A program made the translations under genes and the position numbers. This document shows positions 11,229 to 20,264 of a stretch of DNA of 64,000 nt, piece after piece. The stretch comes from Nostoc sphaeroides (GTDB taxonomy: Bacteria > Cyanobacteriota > Cyanobacteriia > Cyanobacteriales > Nostocaceae), in contig NZ_CP031941.1 in the NCBI RefSeq assembly GCF_003443655.1, positions 3,904,501 through 3,968,500 on the forward strand. Direction: 5' to 3'. Within the stretch, counting starts at the first letter, position 1, and each line of letters begins with the position of its first letter. The notes below the pieces were generated by a model, which made no database searches, was not told the origin of the DNA, and worked only from the letters and a program-made list of their open reading frames with translations.

Positions 11229-13085
11229 TTAAAAAGGTAATTTATCTAGTAAACCAGATGACCAGCTGATGAATAAACCCAGAACGCTGACGACCGCTAA
11301 GATAGTCAACATATAGCCCTGAGATTGCCCCGAAATGCTGTACTTTAAAGTTTGTCCACCGAGAATAGTCGCAAAGCCAACCAAGTTTACTAAACCATCG
11401 ACTAAATAGCGATCGCTCCAAGCAGAGATTTTAGATAGCAGTGCGACTGCACCCACTACCGTTAGCCGATAAACTCGGTCAATATAAAAATCATAACCTA
11501 ACAAGTCCTGCACAAATCTCCACGCCAAGATTCTGGATCTTGACCAAGCTTTGTGTAGATGAACTGTAGACCCTATACTTACCCCCACGACGGTAGAAGT
11601 AAACAAAGCTAATGCCACATACCAATTAATACTTTCCCAATTTGGTAGCAAGTACCATTGCTGTAGCATCAAAGGCACAAGCAGAGTGAAGACTGTGAGA
11701 ATCACCATTGGTAAGGCCATCTGCCAACCAACTTCTGGGGTACGACGGGTCTTTTGTTGCGGTTTACCCCAAAATACTAATCTGAATACTCTGGTCAAGT
11801 TCAATGCTGTCAAGCCATTGACTAATAATAAAACCCCAATTACCCAAGGGCTAATATTCACAAAACCGTCAGCCCATGCTAACATTGCCCAAAAGCTTCC
11901 TAATGGTAGCAGTGTTACCATCCCGGCGGAACCGACAACAAAGGCAGTAGTTGTAGCTGGCATCCTTGACCATAGACCGCCCATTTCTGTTAGGTCTTGG
12001 CTTTGGGTGGTCAAAATTACTGAACCGGAACTCATAAATAATAATGCTTTAGCGATCGCATGAGTTAACAGCAACATCAAGGCTACTCCCCCTTGCTGCA
12101 AACCCACCGCCAAAAACACTAAGCCCATGTATGCACTGGTGGAATGAGATAGCGATCGCTTAATGTCAATTTGAGCTATGGATACTAATGTCGCCCCAAT
12201 TGCTGTCACCGTACCCATTACTACCAAGGCATTTAAAGCAACTGGCGACAATGCTAACAATGGTTGAAATTTATACAGTAAATAAGCACCACCTGCGACT
12301 ACGAGCGAGTTTCGCATTACCGAGGCGGGATTGGGCCCTTCCATAGCCTCATCCAACCAAAGGTGCAGGGGAAATTGGGCGCATTTACCAGCAGGCCCAG
12401 CAATTAACGCCAACCCCAGTAATGTTGATGTCATTGGGCTTAAATTAGCCGTTTGCGCCCACTCATATAAATCCGAAAAGTTCAAACTCCCGGCTAAGGT
12501 GGAAAGCGTCACCACTGCCATCAGCAGCAACAAGTCCCCCACCCGTTTGGTTAAAAACGCATCCCGTGCTGCTGTCACTACTAGCGGTTGAGCATACCAG
12601 AATCCCACTAGCAAGTAAGTCGAAAGCGTCAGCACTTCCAAAAGTCCATAGCTGAAAAACAAAGAATCACTGATTGCTAAAGCACTCAGCGCTGCTTCAA
12701 AAAATCCCAGCAGCGCAAAAAAACGCGCCAACGACCAGTCTTTTTCCATGTAACCCAGAGCGTAAACTTGTGCAAGTAAGCTTAACCCTGTAATTAAAAC
12801 TGTTGCCCCAATACTCACTGTTGAGAGTTCCAAGGCAAAAGATAAGTCTAAATCAGCAGCTTTAAACCACGTCACCAGTAACTTTTCTGGTTCTCTATCC
12901 CAGATCATGTTAAATACAAACAGGCTATGGGCAAAAGCCAAAACCGTCGTCAACAAGTTTATGTATGCCGCAGGTCTTGGCCCTGTTCGCCGAATTATTC
13001 CTATTCCCCACGGCAACGTCAAAATTGCGCCTAATAAGCTATATAAAGGCACAAACCAACTTGTTGAAAATAGAAATTGATCCAT
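11229..13085 (-). CDS. ndhF4: NAD(P)H dehydrogenase subunit NdhF (NdhF4-like)
   Basis: A 618-aa NuoL/NdhF-type membrane subunit with about 16 helices. It would form the distal proton-pumping subunit of the CO2-uptake NDH-1 complex and, in the NDH-1MS family, the docking partner of the Cup protein. Recognisable are FFSYGLLEVLTLSTYLLVG (TM5 Glu), AGPAGKCAQFPLHLWLDEAMEGP (core Lys and antiporter loop) and SLSHSTSAYMGL. The ATG at 13085 opens the three-gene minus-strand cluster. It faces away from the ccm operon across a 660-bp spacer. The F4 label is by context. Confidence 0.85.
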   Translation of the reverse strand: MDQFLFSTSWFVPLYSLLGAILTLPWGIGIIRRTGPRPAAYINLLTTVLAFAHSLFVFNMIWDREPEKLLVTWFKAADLDLSFALELSTVSIGATVLITGLSLLAQVYALGYMEKDWSLARFFALLGFFEAALSALAISDSLFFSYGLLEVLTLSTYLLVGFWYAQPLVVTAARDAFLTKRVGDLLLLMAVVTLSTLAGSLNFSDLYEWAQTANLSPMTSTLLGLALIAGPAGKCAQFPLHLWLDEAMEGPNPASVMRNSLVVAGGAYLLYKFQPLLALSPVALNALVVMGTVTAIGATLVSIAQIDIKRSLSHSTSAYMGLVFLAVGLQQGGVALMLLLTHAIAKALLFMSSGSVILTTQSQDLTEMGGLWSRMPATTTAFVVGSAGMVTLLPLGSFWAMLAWADGFVNISPWVIGVLLLVNGLTALNLTRVFRLVFWGKPQQKTRRTPEVGWQMALPMVILTVFTLLVPLMLQQWYLLPNWESINWYVALALFTSTVVGVSIGSTVHLHKAWSRSRILAWRFVQDLLGYDFYIDRVYRLTVVGAVALLSKISAWSDRYLVDGLVNLVGFATILGGQTLKYSISGQSQGYMLTILAVVSVLGLFISWSSGLLDKLPF

Positions 13086-13745
13086 TTAAATTCACCTTGA
13101 CGACTCAACCTTAATTTTAAAAAAGCTTTTATACTATTATTTATTTTACAAAATTAATTTAGTAGAAACATCAATATTTTTTTACTCTTATTTAAACTAA
13201 ATTATCATAAGTATTTTTACTTTAATTTACCCTATTAAATTTCGATAAAATATAAATTTACATAGGTTAAAGCATTTACTTGCTTTAACTTCACCTTTGT
13301 TTTTACATTTTTATTTCTACTTTGAACAAACTACTTTATACGATATATTTGAAAAAATTATCTATTTTTCACTTAGTCATTGTACATATAGCAAAAATTG
13401 GCAGAACCTAGAGACAGCATAAGATACAGCAGCTTGTCCTCCCTCCCCAGATAAAATTATCCTTGGTTATGAATGTCGTTTTGTAAATGTGATAAAGAAA
13501 TTATAAAGCATAAGTGGCTCCTCTAGGAATCAGTAAACTTTAATTGCTCAGGAGGACAGATAAATTTTTGTTAAGTTTTTTAAAACTTTCTTATCATAAA
13601 CTATTATAGTAATTTATATTGCCAGAAAGGCCAACCTTTCCTATGCTTAATTTGGAAGTGTTTTCTTAGCTATTAAGATCAAGCTCTCCCCGTCAAAAAT
13701 TTTAAGCGACAGTACAGATTGGATTAATATTGTAGGAGTTCTGCG
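13086..13745. promoter_or_regulatory. Shared upstream region of ndhF4 and ccm operon
   Basis: This AT-rich 660-bp spacer lies between divergent carbon-acquisition operons and must contain both promoters. At 13571-13583 there is a TTA-N7-TAA sequence inside the palindrome AAGTTTTTTAAAACTT (13573-13588). TTA-N7/8-TAA is the binding consensus of CmpR/CbbR-type LysR proteins, and such a gene lies at the end of the ccm cluster. In AT-rich DNA the match could be chance. Confidence 0.3.
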
Positions 13746-14054
13746 ATGCCAATTGCAGTTGGGATGATTGAAACGAAGGGCTTTCCAGCAGTAGTGGAAG
13801 CTGCTGATGCGATGGTGAAAGCCGCCCGTGTCACTTTAGTAGGGTATGAAAAAATTGGTAGCGCTCGCGTCACCGTCATAGTTAGGGGAGATGTATCGGA
13901 AGTACAAGCTTCCGTAGCTGCTGGGGTTGAAGCGGCGAAAAGAGTCTTTGGTGGTGAAGTGTTATCCACTCACATCATTGCTCGTCCTCACGAAAACCTA
14001 GAATACGTATTGCCGATACGTTACACAGAAGCTGTGGAACAGTTCCGTACCTAA
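13746..14054 (+). CDS. ccmK: Carboxysome shell hexamer CcmK (first copy)
   Basis: A 102-aa single-BMC-domain protein that forms the hexameric facets of the beta-carboxysome. The pore loop [16 protein letters not shown] and the family N-terminus [26 protein letters not shown] are plain. AGGAG lies nine bases before the ATG. It ends in VEQFRT, the short tail of CcmK2-type proteins. It is followed 95 bp later by a second, strongly similar ccmK, so the pair arose by duplication or is the usual K1/K2 pair; I do not assign the number with certainty. Confidence 0.95.
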   Translation: MPIAVGMIETKGFPAVVEAADAMVKAARVTLVGYEKIGSARVTVIVRGDVSEVQASVAAGVEAAKRVFGGEVLSTHIIARPHENLEYVLPIRYTEAVEQFRT

Positions 14055-14149
14055 AAGCTGTTTAAACAAAGTAATTAACGCTCTTTGCTTTTTTGAGCAT
14101 CACTTTCTTTTGTCCAAGGCTAAAAACTTTAAATAGGGATTAAAATCTA

Positions 14150-14494
14150 ATGTCAATTGCAGTGGGAATGGTTGAAACGCTAGGCTTTCCAGCAGTAGTA
14201 GAAGCTGCTGATGCGATGGTGAAGGCTGCCCGCGTTACTCTCGTAGGCTATGAAAAAATCGGCAGTGGTCGAGTTACCGTGATTGTTCGGGGTGATGTGT
14301 CAGAAGTGCAAGCTTCCGTAGCCGCAGGAGTTGAATCTGTAAAGCGAGTTAACGGGGGACAAGTGCTATCTACTCACATCATTGCTCGTCCTCACGAAAA
14401 CTTGGAATACGTCCTACCAATTCGTTATACCGAAGACGTAGAGCAATTCCGGGAAAATGTGAATGCAATTCGTCCTTTCGGTAGAAGACCGTAA
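14150..14494 (+). CDS. ccmK: Carboxysome shell hexamer CcmK (second copy)
   Basis: A 114-aa BMC protein nearly identical to its upstream neighbour over the first 95 residues, with pore loop [10 protein letters not shown] and a longer, basic C-terminal tail ending FGRRP, typical of CcmK1-type proteins. The two paralogues probably form the facets together. Its stop lies seven bases before ccmL, so the two are translated from one mRNA. Confidence 0.95.
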   Translation: MSIAVGMVETLGFPAVVEAADAMVKAARVTLVGYEKIGSGRVTVIVRGDVSEVQASVAAGVESVKRVNGGQVLSTHIIARPHENLEYVLPIRYTEDVEQFRENVNAIRPFGRRP

Positions 14495-14501
14495 TTAAAG
14501 A

Positions 14502-14804
14502 ATGCAAGTCGCCAAAGTTCGCGGCACAGTAGTTAGCACGCAAAAAGATCCAAGTCTTCGAGGTGTGAAACTACTGTTGTTACAATTAGTGGATGAAGAC
14601 GGCAACATCCTGCCACAATACGAGGTAGCAGCAGATAGTGTGGGAGCAGGAGTAGATGAGTGGGTACTTGTCAGTCGTGGCAGTGCCGCTCGTCAAGTTA
14701 TTGGCAATGAACAGCGACCATTAGATGCAGTGGTAGTAGCGATTATAGATACTATTCACGTTGAAGATCGCCTAATTTACAGCAAAAAAGATCAATATCG
14801 ATAG
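14502..14804 (+). CDS. ccmL: Carboxysome vertex pentamer CcmL
   Basis: A 100-aa EutN/CcmL-family protein whose pentamers close the twelve corners of the icosahedral shell. The family signature MQVAKVRGTVVSTQKDPSLRG begins the protein, and VDEWVLVSRGSAAR and PLDAVVVAIIDTI follow. Its ribosome-binding site would lie within the 3' end of the preceding ccmK. A repeat-filled 120-bp gap separates it from ccmM. Confidence 0.96.
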   Translation: MQVAKVRGTVVSTQKDPSLRGVKLLLLQLVDEDGNILPQYEVAADSVGAGVDEWVLVSRGSAARQVIGNEQRPLDAVVVAIIDTIHVEDRLIYSKKDQYR

Positions 14805-14925
14805 TCATTAGTCATTAGTCATTAGTCACTTGTACTGAGCGAAGCCGAAGTATTAGCTCTCGACAAAAGACAAATGACAAAGGACAAAGGACAAATGACA
14901 AATGACAATACAGGAGGAATCTCGA
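14805..14925. repeat. Heptamer repeats and 25-bp dispersed element in ccmL-ccmM spacer
   Basis: It contains TAGTCAT repeats, a 25-bp element beginning CTTGTACTGAGCG (14829-14853), and GACAAAT/GACAAAG heptamers up to the ccmM Shine-Dalgarno GGAGGA. The 25-bp element recurs at 49780-49804 and inside a coding gene at 61540-61564. Confidence 0.85.
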
Positions 14926-14926
14926 A

Positions 14927-16885
14927 ATGGCAGTCCGCAGCACGGCGGCACCTCCAACCCCGTGGTCGAGGAATTTAGCTGAAGCGCAAATCCATCAAAC
15001 AGCCTTTGTGCATCCGTTCTCCAATCTAATTGGAGATGTACATATAGGTGCAAATGTAATCGTTGCTCCGGGGACTACGATTAGAGCGGATGAAGGCACA
15101 CCTTTTTATATTGGTGAAAACACTAATATTCAAGATGGTGTGGTGATTCATGGCTTGGAGCAAGGTCGAGTAGTTGGCGATGATCAAAATAAATACTCGG
15201 TGTGGGTAGGTAAAAACACTTGCATTACCCACATGGCTCTAATTCACGGGCCAGCTTATGTAGGGGATAATTCCTTCATTGGCTTTCGCTCTACGGTGTT
15301 TAATGCCAGGGTAGGTGCAGGCTGCATCGTGATGATGCACGCTTTGATTCAAGACGTAGAAATTCCCGCAGGTAAGTATATACCTTCGGGAGCGATCATT
15401 ACCAATCAGCAGCAAGCTGACCGCTTGCCAGATGTGCAAGATCAGGATAAGGACTTTGCTCATCATGTGGTTGGGATTAATCAGGCGCTGCGAGCTGGTT
15501 ATCTTTGTGCTGCGGATAGCAAATGTATTGCACCAATTCGGGATGAGAACACTAAATCTTATAAGGGTAATGGTGTTACTGTTTTAGAGCTAGAAAGGAG
15601 TAGTGAAGTGGCGAGCAATAGCTTGGGTGCAGAAACAATAGAGCAGGTGCGCTATCTATTGGAACAAGGGTATAAGATTGGTACAGAACACGTAGACCAG
15701 AGACGGTTCCGCACGGGTTCTTGGACTAGTTGCCAACCAATTGAACCGAGATCCATCGGTGAAGCGATCGCAGCATTAGAAAGCTGTGTAAGTGACCATA
15801 GCGGCGAGTATGTCCGGCTGTTTGGTATTGACAAAGATAGACGACGTGTGTTAGAGAGCATCATCCAACGCCCGGATGGTGATTTTAAACCAGCTAGCAA
15901 TTTTAAAGCTCCGGCTAGTAGTCATAGCAATGGCAGCTACAGCAGTAATGGTAATAGTAACGGCTCTAGCAGTGGCAAAGTTAATGGCGAAACTGTAGAG
16001 CAAATCCGCCAACTTTTGGCAGGGGGTTACAAAATTGGCATGGAACACGTAGACGAGCGCCGTTTCCGTACTGGTTCCTGGACTAGCTGCAAGCCAATTG
16101 AAGCAACTTCCATAAATCAAGTAATTTCCGGCTTGGAAGAATGTATAGAAAGCCATCAAGGCGAGTATGTGCGTTTAATCGGCATTGATACCAAAGCCAA
16201 GCGGCGGGTATTAGAAACAATTATCCAACGTCCAAATGGTCAAGTAGCCTCTTCTGGTAGTAAGAAATCATTTACTAGCAGTGGAACTTCTGGTACTGCT
16301 ACGGCAACAGCTACCAGCAACCGTTTGAGTACAGAAGTGGTAGACCAACTCCGGCAATTATTGGCTGGTGGGTATAAGATTAGCCTTGAACACGTAGACG
16401 AACGACGGTTCCGTACAGGTTCCTGGACTAGTACCGGTCAAATTCAAGCCTCCTCAGAAAGAGAAGCGATCGCAGCCGTAGAAGGACACCTTGGCGAATA
16501 CCAAGGGGAATATGTCCGCCTAATTGGTATTGACCCCAAAGCCAAGCGGCGAGTATTAGAAACGATTATCCAACGTCCAAATGGCCAAGTAGCCACTTCT
16601 AGCAGTCAGAAATCATTTACTAGCAATGCACCCTCTGCTACTGCGACAGCAACAGCAACAGCTACCAGTACCCGGTTGAGTACTGAAGTTGTAGACCAAC
16701 TCCGGCAATTATTGGCTGGCGGCTCTAAAATTAGCCTTGAACACGTAGACCAACGGCGGTTCCGTACTGGTTCCTGGACTAGTACCGGTCAAATTCAAGC
16801 CTCCTCAGAAAGAGAAGCGATTCGCAGCCGTAGAAGGACACCTTGGCGAATACCAAGGGGAATATGTACGCTTAATTGGTATTGA
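14927..16885 (+). CDS. ccmM: Carboxysome organiser CcmM, frameshifted near the C-terminus
   Basis: CcmM nucleates RuBisCO inside the beta-carboxysome. Residues 1-200 form a gamma-carbonic-anhydrase domain with the zinc ligands His75, His102 and His107 and the Cys194/Cys200 pair needed for activity in characterised homologues, so it is probably an active enzyme. Four RuBisCO-small-subunit-like (SSUL) repeats follow, joined by Ser/Thr/Ala-rich linkers; each contains [10 protein letters not shown]. Repeats 1 and 2 have a Cys after that motif, repeats 3 and 4 a Thr. In repeat 4 an extra T turns the HIP1-like GCGATCGC of repeat 3 into GCGATTCGC (16817-16825). The frame shifts and stops at 16885; the original frame would end at the TAG 16932-16934. 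Either a real mutation or a sequencing error. Confidence 0.93.
   Translation: MAVRSTAAPPTPWSRNLAEAQIHQTAFVHPFSNLIGDVHIGANVIVAPGTTIRADEGTPFYIGENTNIQDGVVIHGLEQGRVVGDDQNKYSVWVGKNTCITHMALIHGPAYVGDNSFIGFRSTVFNARVGAGCIVMMHALIQDVEIPAGKYIPSGAIITNQQQADRLPDVQDQDKDFAHHVVGINQALRAGYLCAADSKCIAPIRDENTKSYKGNGVTVLELERSSEVASNSLGAETIEQVRYLLEQGYKIGTEHVDQRRFRTGSWTSCQPIEPRSIGEAIAALESCVSDHSGEYVRLFGIDKDRRRVLESIIQRPDGDFKPASNFKAPASSHSNGSYSSNGNSNGSSSGKVNGETVEQIRQLLAGGYKIGMEHVDERRFRTGSWTSCKPIEATSINQVISGLEECIESHQGEYVRLIGIDTKAKRRVLETIIQRPNGQVASSGSKKSFTSSGTSGTATATATSNRLSTEVVDQLRQLLAGGYKISLEHVDERRFRTGSWTSTGQIQASSEREAIAAVEGHLGEYQGEYVRLIGIDPKAKRRVLETIIQRPNGQVATSSSQKSFTSNAPSATATATATATSTRLSTEVVDQLRQLLAGGSKISLEHVDQRRFRTGSWTSTGQIQASSEREAIRSRRRTPWRIPRGICTLNWY
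15594..15610 (+). promoter_or_regulatory. Internal ribosome-binding site for short CcmM
   Basis: AAAGGAG ends seven bases before an in-frame GTG (15608-15610, codon 228), placed just after the carbonic-anhydrase domain and just before SSUL repeat 1. Short CcmM (M35-type) made by internal initiation is established for Synechococcus PCC 7942. The sequence here has the strong Shine-Dalgarno that would allow it. Confidence 0.75.
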
Positions 16886-16934
16886 CCCCAAAGCCAAGCG
16901 TCGGGTATTAGAAACGATTATTCAAAGACCATAG
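16822..16934 (+). pseudogene. Out-of-frame end of ccmM SSUL repeat 4
   Basis: After removing one T at 16821/16822 this stretch reads on as [20 protein letters not shown] and then VLETIIQRP before a TAG, matching the end of repeat 3 almost residue for residue. It shows that the fourth SSUL domain was intact until recently. Confidence 0.85.
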
Positions 16935-17089
16935 TAGGGAGTGGGGAGTAGGGAGTGGGGAATGGGGCATTGGTAGATTAATCAATAAATAATTCTTCTT
17001 CCCCTGCCTCCCCTGCCTCCCCTGCTCCCCCTGCCCCCTCTACCCCCTCATCCCCATTCCCCACTCCGGCTTCCGAGGTTAAAATTTCC

Positions 17090-17872
17090 ATGTCTGTGCT
17101 GTCACTGCGCCTCAGCAATAACTTTGATTCTTACATTAGTGGTGAGGTGACTATTCATCCAAGCGCAGTACTTGCACCTGGGGTGATCCTCCAAGCGGCT
17201 GTAAACAGCAAGATCATCATTGGGCCAGGGGTCTGTATTGGCATGGGAGCAATTCTCCAAGTCCATGAAGGAACCCTAGAGGTAGAAGCAGGCGCAAACT
17301 TGGGAGCCGGTTTTTTGATGGTTGGCAAAGGCAAAATTGGAGCAAATGCTTGCATTGGTTCGGCAACAACAGTTTTTAACTGTTCAGTTGAAGCTGGACA
17401 AGTAATTGCACCTGGTTCGATTTTGGGAGACACCAGTCGGCAAATTACCCAAACAGCCCAAACAAAGGAACCAGAACCATCTACCAATAACCCAGCTTCT
17501 ACAAGTGCAGCACCGCAGAAGGAAGAGGAAAATGGCTCAGGGGGAGTTAAGGAAAAAGAAATTTCCTCAACTAAATTCTCAGCTTCAGCTTTTGTGGATT
17601 TCAAACAAAATAAGTCGATTTCTTATTTTAAATCTCCCGCCACTCCAGAAAGCCAGTCTCCTCCCGTAGAGGAACCCGCCAATGATGCTAACCCCACGTC
17701 GCAACAAGCCGCCCAAGAGTCTACAGAAGATGACTCAGACCCCAATCAGCTAGCCACAGAACCCTCTAACGGTTTCGGGACTCAAATTTATGGACAAGGG
17801 AGCATACACAGACTGTTGACTACATTGTTTCCCCATAGACAATCCTTGAGCGACCCAAACTCTGACGTTTAG
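17090..17872 (+). CDS. ccmN: Carboxysome assembly protein CcmN
   Basis: A 260-aa adaptor between the CcmM/RuBisCO core and the shell. The N-terminal 115 residues are hexapeptide repeats of a left-handed beta-helix (IHPSAVLAPGVIL, KIGANACIGSATTVF). A long low-complexity linker follows, then a C-terminal amphipathic encapsulation peptide (IYGQGSIHRLLTTLFP) that binds CcmK in the family. The ATG follows GGTTAAAATTTCC without a strong Shine-Dalgarno. The gap from ccmM is filled with C-rich dispersed repeats. Confidence 0.95.
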   Translation: MSVLSLRLSNNFDSYISGEVTIHPSAVLAPGVILQAAVNSKIIIGPGVCIGMGAILQVHEGTLEVEAGANLGAGFLMVGKGKIGANACIGSATTVFNCSVEAGQVIAPGSILGDTSRQITQTAQTKEPEPSTNNPASTSAAPQKEEENGSGGVKEKEISSTKFSASAFVDFKQNKSISYFKSPATPESQSPPVEEPANDANPTSQQAAQESTEDDSDPNQLATEPSNGFGTQIYGQGSIHRLLTTLFPHRQSLSDPNSDV

Positions 17873-17929
17873 TCTGAGTAAGTGTTAATTGTAAGTTGTC
17901 AGCTTTGTGATTATCTGGGAAAGTTCATA

Positions 17930-18718
17930 ATGGAAACATCTAATCAACGGTCTATGAGTACCATGCATGGAGCCAGTAGTCAAGAAACCTTCCAGGACAC
18001 TGCTTTAGGTTTAGTTTCTACCCGCAGCTTTCCAGCAATAGTTGGGACGGCGGATATGATGCTGAAATCAGCAGGAGTTCACCTAGTGGGGTATGAAAAA
18101 ATTGGTAGCGGGCATTGTACTGCGATCGTTCGGGGTGGAATTGCTGACGTGCGTCTTGCCGTAGAATCTGGTGTCCAAACGGCTGAACAGTTTGGTCAGT
18201 TGGTTTCTAGCTTGGTGATTCCCCGACCTTATCCCAACCTAGATATAGTACTTCCCATCACAACCCGTTTTACTAAATTGATGGAAGAGGGGAATTACAG
18301 CCGTCTGAGTAACCAAGCAATTGGTTTGGTAGAAACGCGAGGATTTCCAGCAATGGTAGGAGCATGTGATGCCATGCTTAAAGCTGCTGATGTTCATTTA
18401 GCAGCTTATGAAAAAATTGGTGCGGGTTTGTGTACAGCCATTATTCGGGGTTCCGTAGCAAATGTAGCAGTAGCAGTGGAAGCGGGAATGTTTGAGGCAG
18501 AACGCATTGGGGAATTAAATGCAGTAATGGTAATTCCCAGACCACTAGATGAAATGGAGCTAACCTTGCCATTAGCAAGATGCTGGATAGAAGAACGCGA
18601 ACCGTTAAACTTACCAGTGAATATTAAAGAACAAGTTGCCGAAATTGAGGTACTAAGATTACCAGATTTAACCAAGCTCCCAACAAAAATTGCCGAAGAA
18701 TTATGGAATGATGAATGA
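17930..18718 (+). CDS. ccmO: Tandem-BMC shell protein CcmO
   Basis: A 262-aa protein with two BMC domains. The first is at about residues 25-110 (TALGLVSTRSFPAIVGTADM, pore EKIGSGHCTAIVRGG) and the second at 125-215 (QAIGLVETRGFPAMVGACDA, pore EKIGAGLCTAIIRGS). CcmO forms pseudohexameric trimers in the shell edge or facet. I start it at ATG 17930 (METSNQ) because GGGAAAG lies just upstream; a GTG at 17882 would add an unconserved extension. It ends the ccm operon. Confidence 0.93.
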   Translation: METSNQRSMSTMHGASSQETFQDTALGLVSTRSFPAIVGTADMMLKSAGVHLVGYEKIGSGHCTAIVRGGIADVRLAVESGVQTAEQFGQLVSSLVIPRPYPNLDIVLPITTRFTKLMEEGNYSRLSNQAIGLVETRGFPAMVGACDAMLKAADVHLAAYEKIGAGLCTAIIRGSVANVAVAVEAGMFEAERIGELNAVMVIPRPLDEMELTLPLARCWIEEREPLNLPVNIKEQVAEIEVLRLPDLTKLPTKIAEELWNDE

Positions 18719-18918
18719 TGATAGATGAATTTGGGAAAACCATCATTCATCGGAAAGTGGAAGGAATCTTACGCTTTTCTTGTTGTTCTGATAATAGCTT
18801 CTTGAATCCATAAATAAAATACCTTTATTTTAATAGAAGTAATAGAGTTTTGTCTATAATATATAAAACTCATAACTTTCTATGAGCATTGCTATAAAAT
18901 TTGCAACTGTTCAGTAAT

Positions 18919-19031
18919 ACTAGTGGTCTGTTTCATTAATTTTGCGGGGTTGTAAAGACGCGAAGTTTCGCGTCTCTACAGGGTTTTGGTAACAAACTAA
19001 TCAATCAGAACTTATGAGACAGACTACTAGT
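18919..19031. repeat. MITE-like element, family ACTAGTGGTCTGTTTCAT
   Basis: Arms ACTAGTGGTCTGTTTCAT and (reverse complement of the right end) ACTAGTAGTCTGTCTCAT enclose the palindrome AGACGCGAAGTTTCGCGTCT. It lies next to another MITE, so the ccmO-lysR spacer is almost wholly repeat DNA. Confidence 0.75.
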
Positions 19032-19032
19032 T

Positions 19033-19182
19033 TTAACCTGAGTTCGATGAACCTCTCCCGGACAGCCTCCCTCTGGGAAACGGAAAGGGAGGAGCAACGA
19101 AATAATTCAGCTTTTTGCTCCCCTCTGTGCGCCGGAGAGGGGCTGGGGGAGAGGTCAAATAAGGCTTGTCGAACTCACGTTA
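19033..19182. repeat. MITE-like element, family TTAACGTGAGTTCGAC
   Basis: Left end TTAACCTGAGTTCGATGAAC and right end TTGTCGAACTCACGTTA are inverted. The inner part has CTCTCCC/GGGAGAG-type arms. Same family as 1732-1890. Confidence 0.7.
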
Positions 19183-19222
19183 GTTTTATATCGATAAATA
19201 GCTATATACAGGAGAACCACCT

Positions 19223-20164
19223 TTGAAGCAAGCGACGCTGCACCAATTAAAGGTTTTCGAGGCGGCGGCACGGCACAGTAGCTTTACTCGCGCTGCTGAG
19301 GAATTGTTTCTCACTCAACCTACCGTTTCGATGCAGATTAAGCAACTCACAAAATCGGTAGGGTTGCCATTATTTGAGCAAGTGGGAAAGCGGTTGTATC
19401 TCACCGAAGCAGGACGAGAATTATTTGCTACTTGTCGGCAGATTTTTGAAACTATAGCCCAGTATGAAATGAAGGTAGCAGATTTAAAAGGGCTAAAACA
19501 GGGGCAATTACGTTTGGCAGTAGTTACAACAGCAAAATATTTTATTCCACGTTTGTTAGGGCCGTTTTGCGAACTTTATCCAGGGATTGATATCTCTCTG
19601 CAAGTAACAAATCACGAACAAATCTTGGAACGGATGAGTAATAATCTGGACGACTTATATATTATGAGCCAAGTTCCAGACAATATGGATGTGACTTGTG
19701 AACCATTTTTAGAAAATCCTTTGATAGTTTTTGCACCAGTTAATCATCCGTTATCCAAAGAAAAAAATATTCCGATCCAACGCCTGTCTAACGAACCTTT
19801 TATTATGCGAGAACCAGGTTCAGGAACTCGTCGCGCCGTCCAAAGTCTGTTTGAAGAACAAGGGGTGACAGTAAAAGTCAAGCTGGAATTGGGAAGTAAC
19901 GAAGCAATTAAACAAGCGATCGCAGGTGGTTTAGGAATTTCCGTTTTATCCCGTCATACCTTACTATTAGACGCCTCAGAGTTTAGCATTTTAGATGTAC
20001 AACACTTTCCCATTCAGCGAAATTGGTACATGGTTTACCCATCTGGCAAACAGCTATCGATAGTCGCTCGTGCCTATTATGAATATCTCCTGGCTGCGGC
20101 AAAGAATTTTGTAGAGCAAAACGCTGATAGTGCTTATAGTACATTTGATCTAAATCACGAGTAA
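19223..20164 (+). CDS. LysR-type regulator (CmpR/RbcR-like)
   Basis: A 313-aa LysR-family transcription factor with an N-terminal winged HTH (LHQLKVFEAAARHSSFTRAAEELFLTQ pattern, residues 5-65) and a LysR substrate-binding domain (residues 90-300). It resembles the CmpR/RbcR/CbbR group that senses carbon metabolites and controls carbon-acquisition genes. The position after ccmO fits that role. The start is a TTG preceded by CAGGAG; no upstream ATG is in frame. Which of CmpR, NdhR or RbcR it is cannot be decided by eye. Confidence 0.85.
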   Translation: MKQATLHQLKVFEAAARHSSFTRAAEELFLTQPTVSMQIKQLTKSVGLPLFEQVGKRLYLTEAGRELFATCRQIFETIAQYEMKVADLKGLKQGQLRLAVVTTAKYFIPRLLGPFCELYPGIDISLQVTNHEQILERMSNNLDDLYIMSQVPDNMDVTCEPFLENPLIVFAPVNHPLSKEKNIPIQRLSNEPFIMREPGSGTRRAVQSLFEEQGVTVKVKLELGSNEAIKQAIAGGLGISVLSRHTLLLDASEFSILDVQHFPIQRNWYMVYPSGKQLSIVARAYYEYLLAAAKNFVEQNADSAYSTFDLNHE

Positions 20165-20264
20165 AATAATTCCTAATTACGAATTACCTAAAGGGGTTGA
20201 CGGCTAGACCGAGAAGCATTGACAATTAACCAGCAGAACCATTAAGAATGGGGGAAAACTGGCA

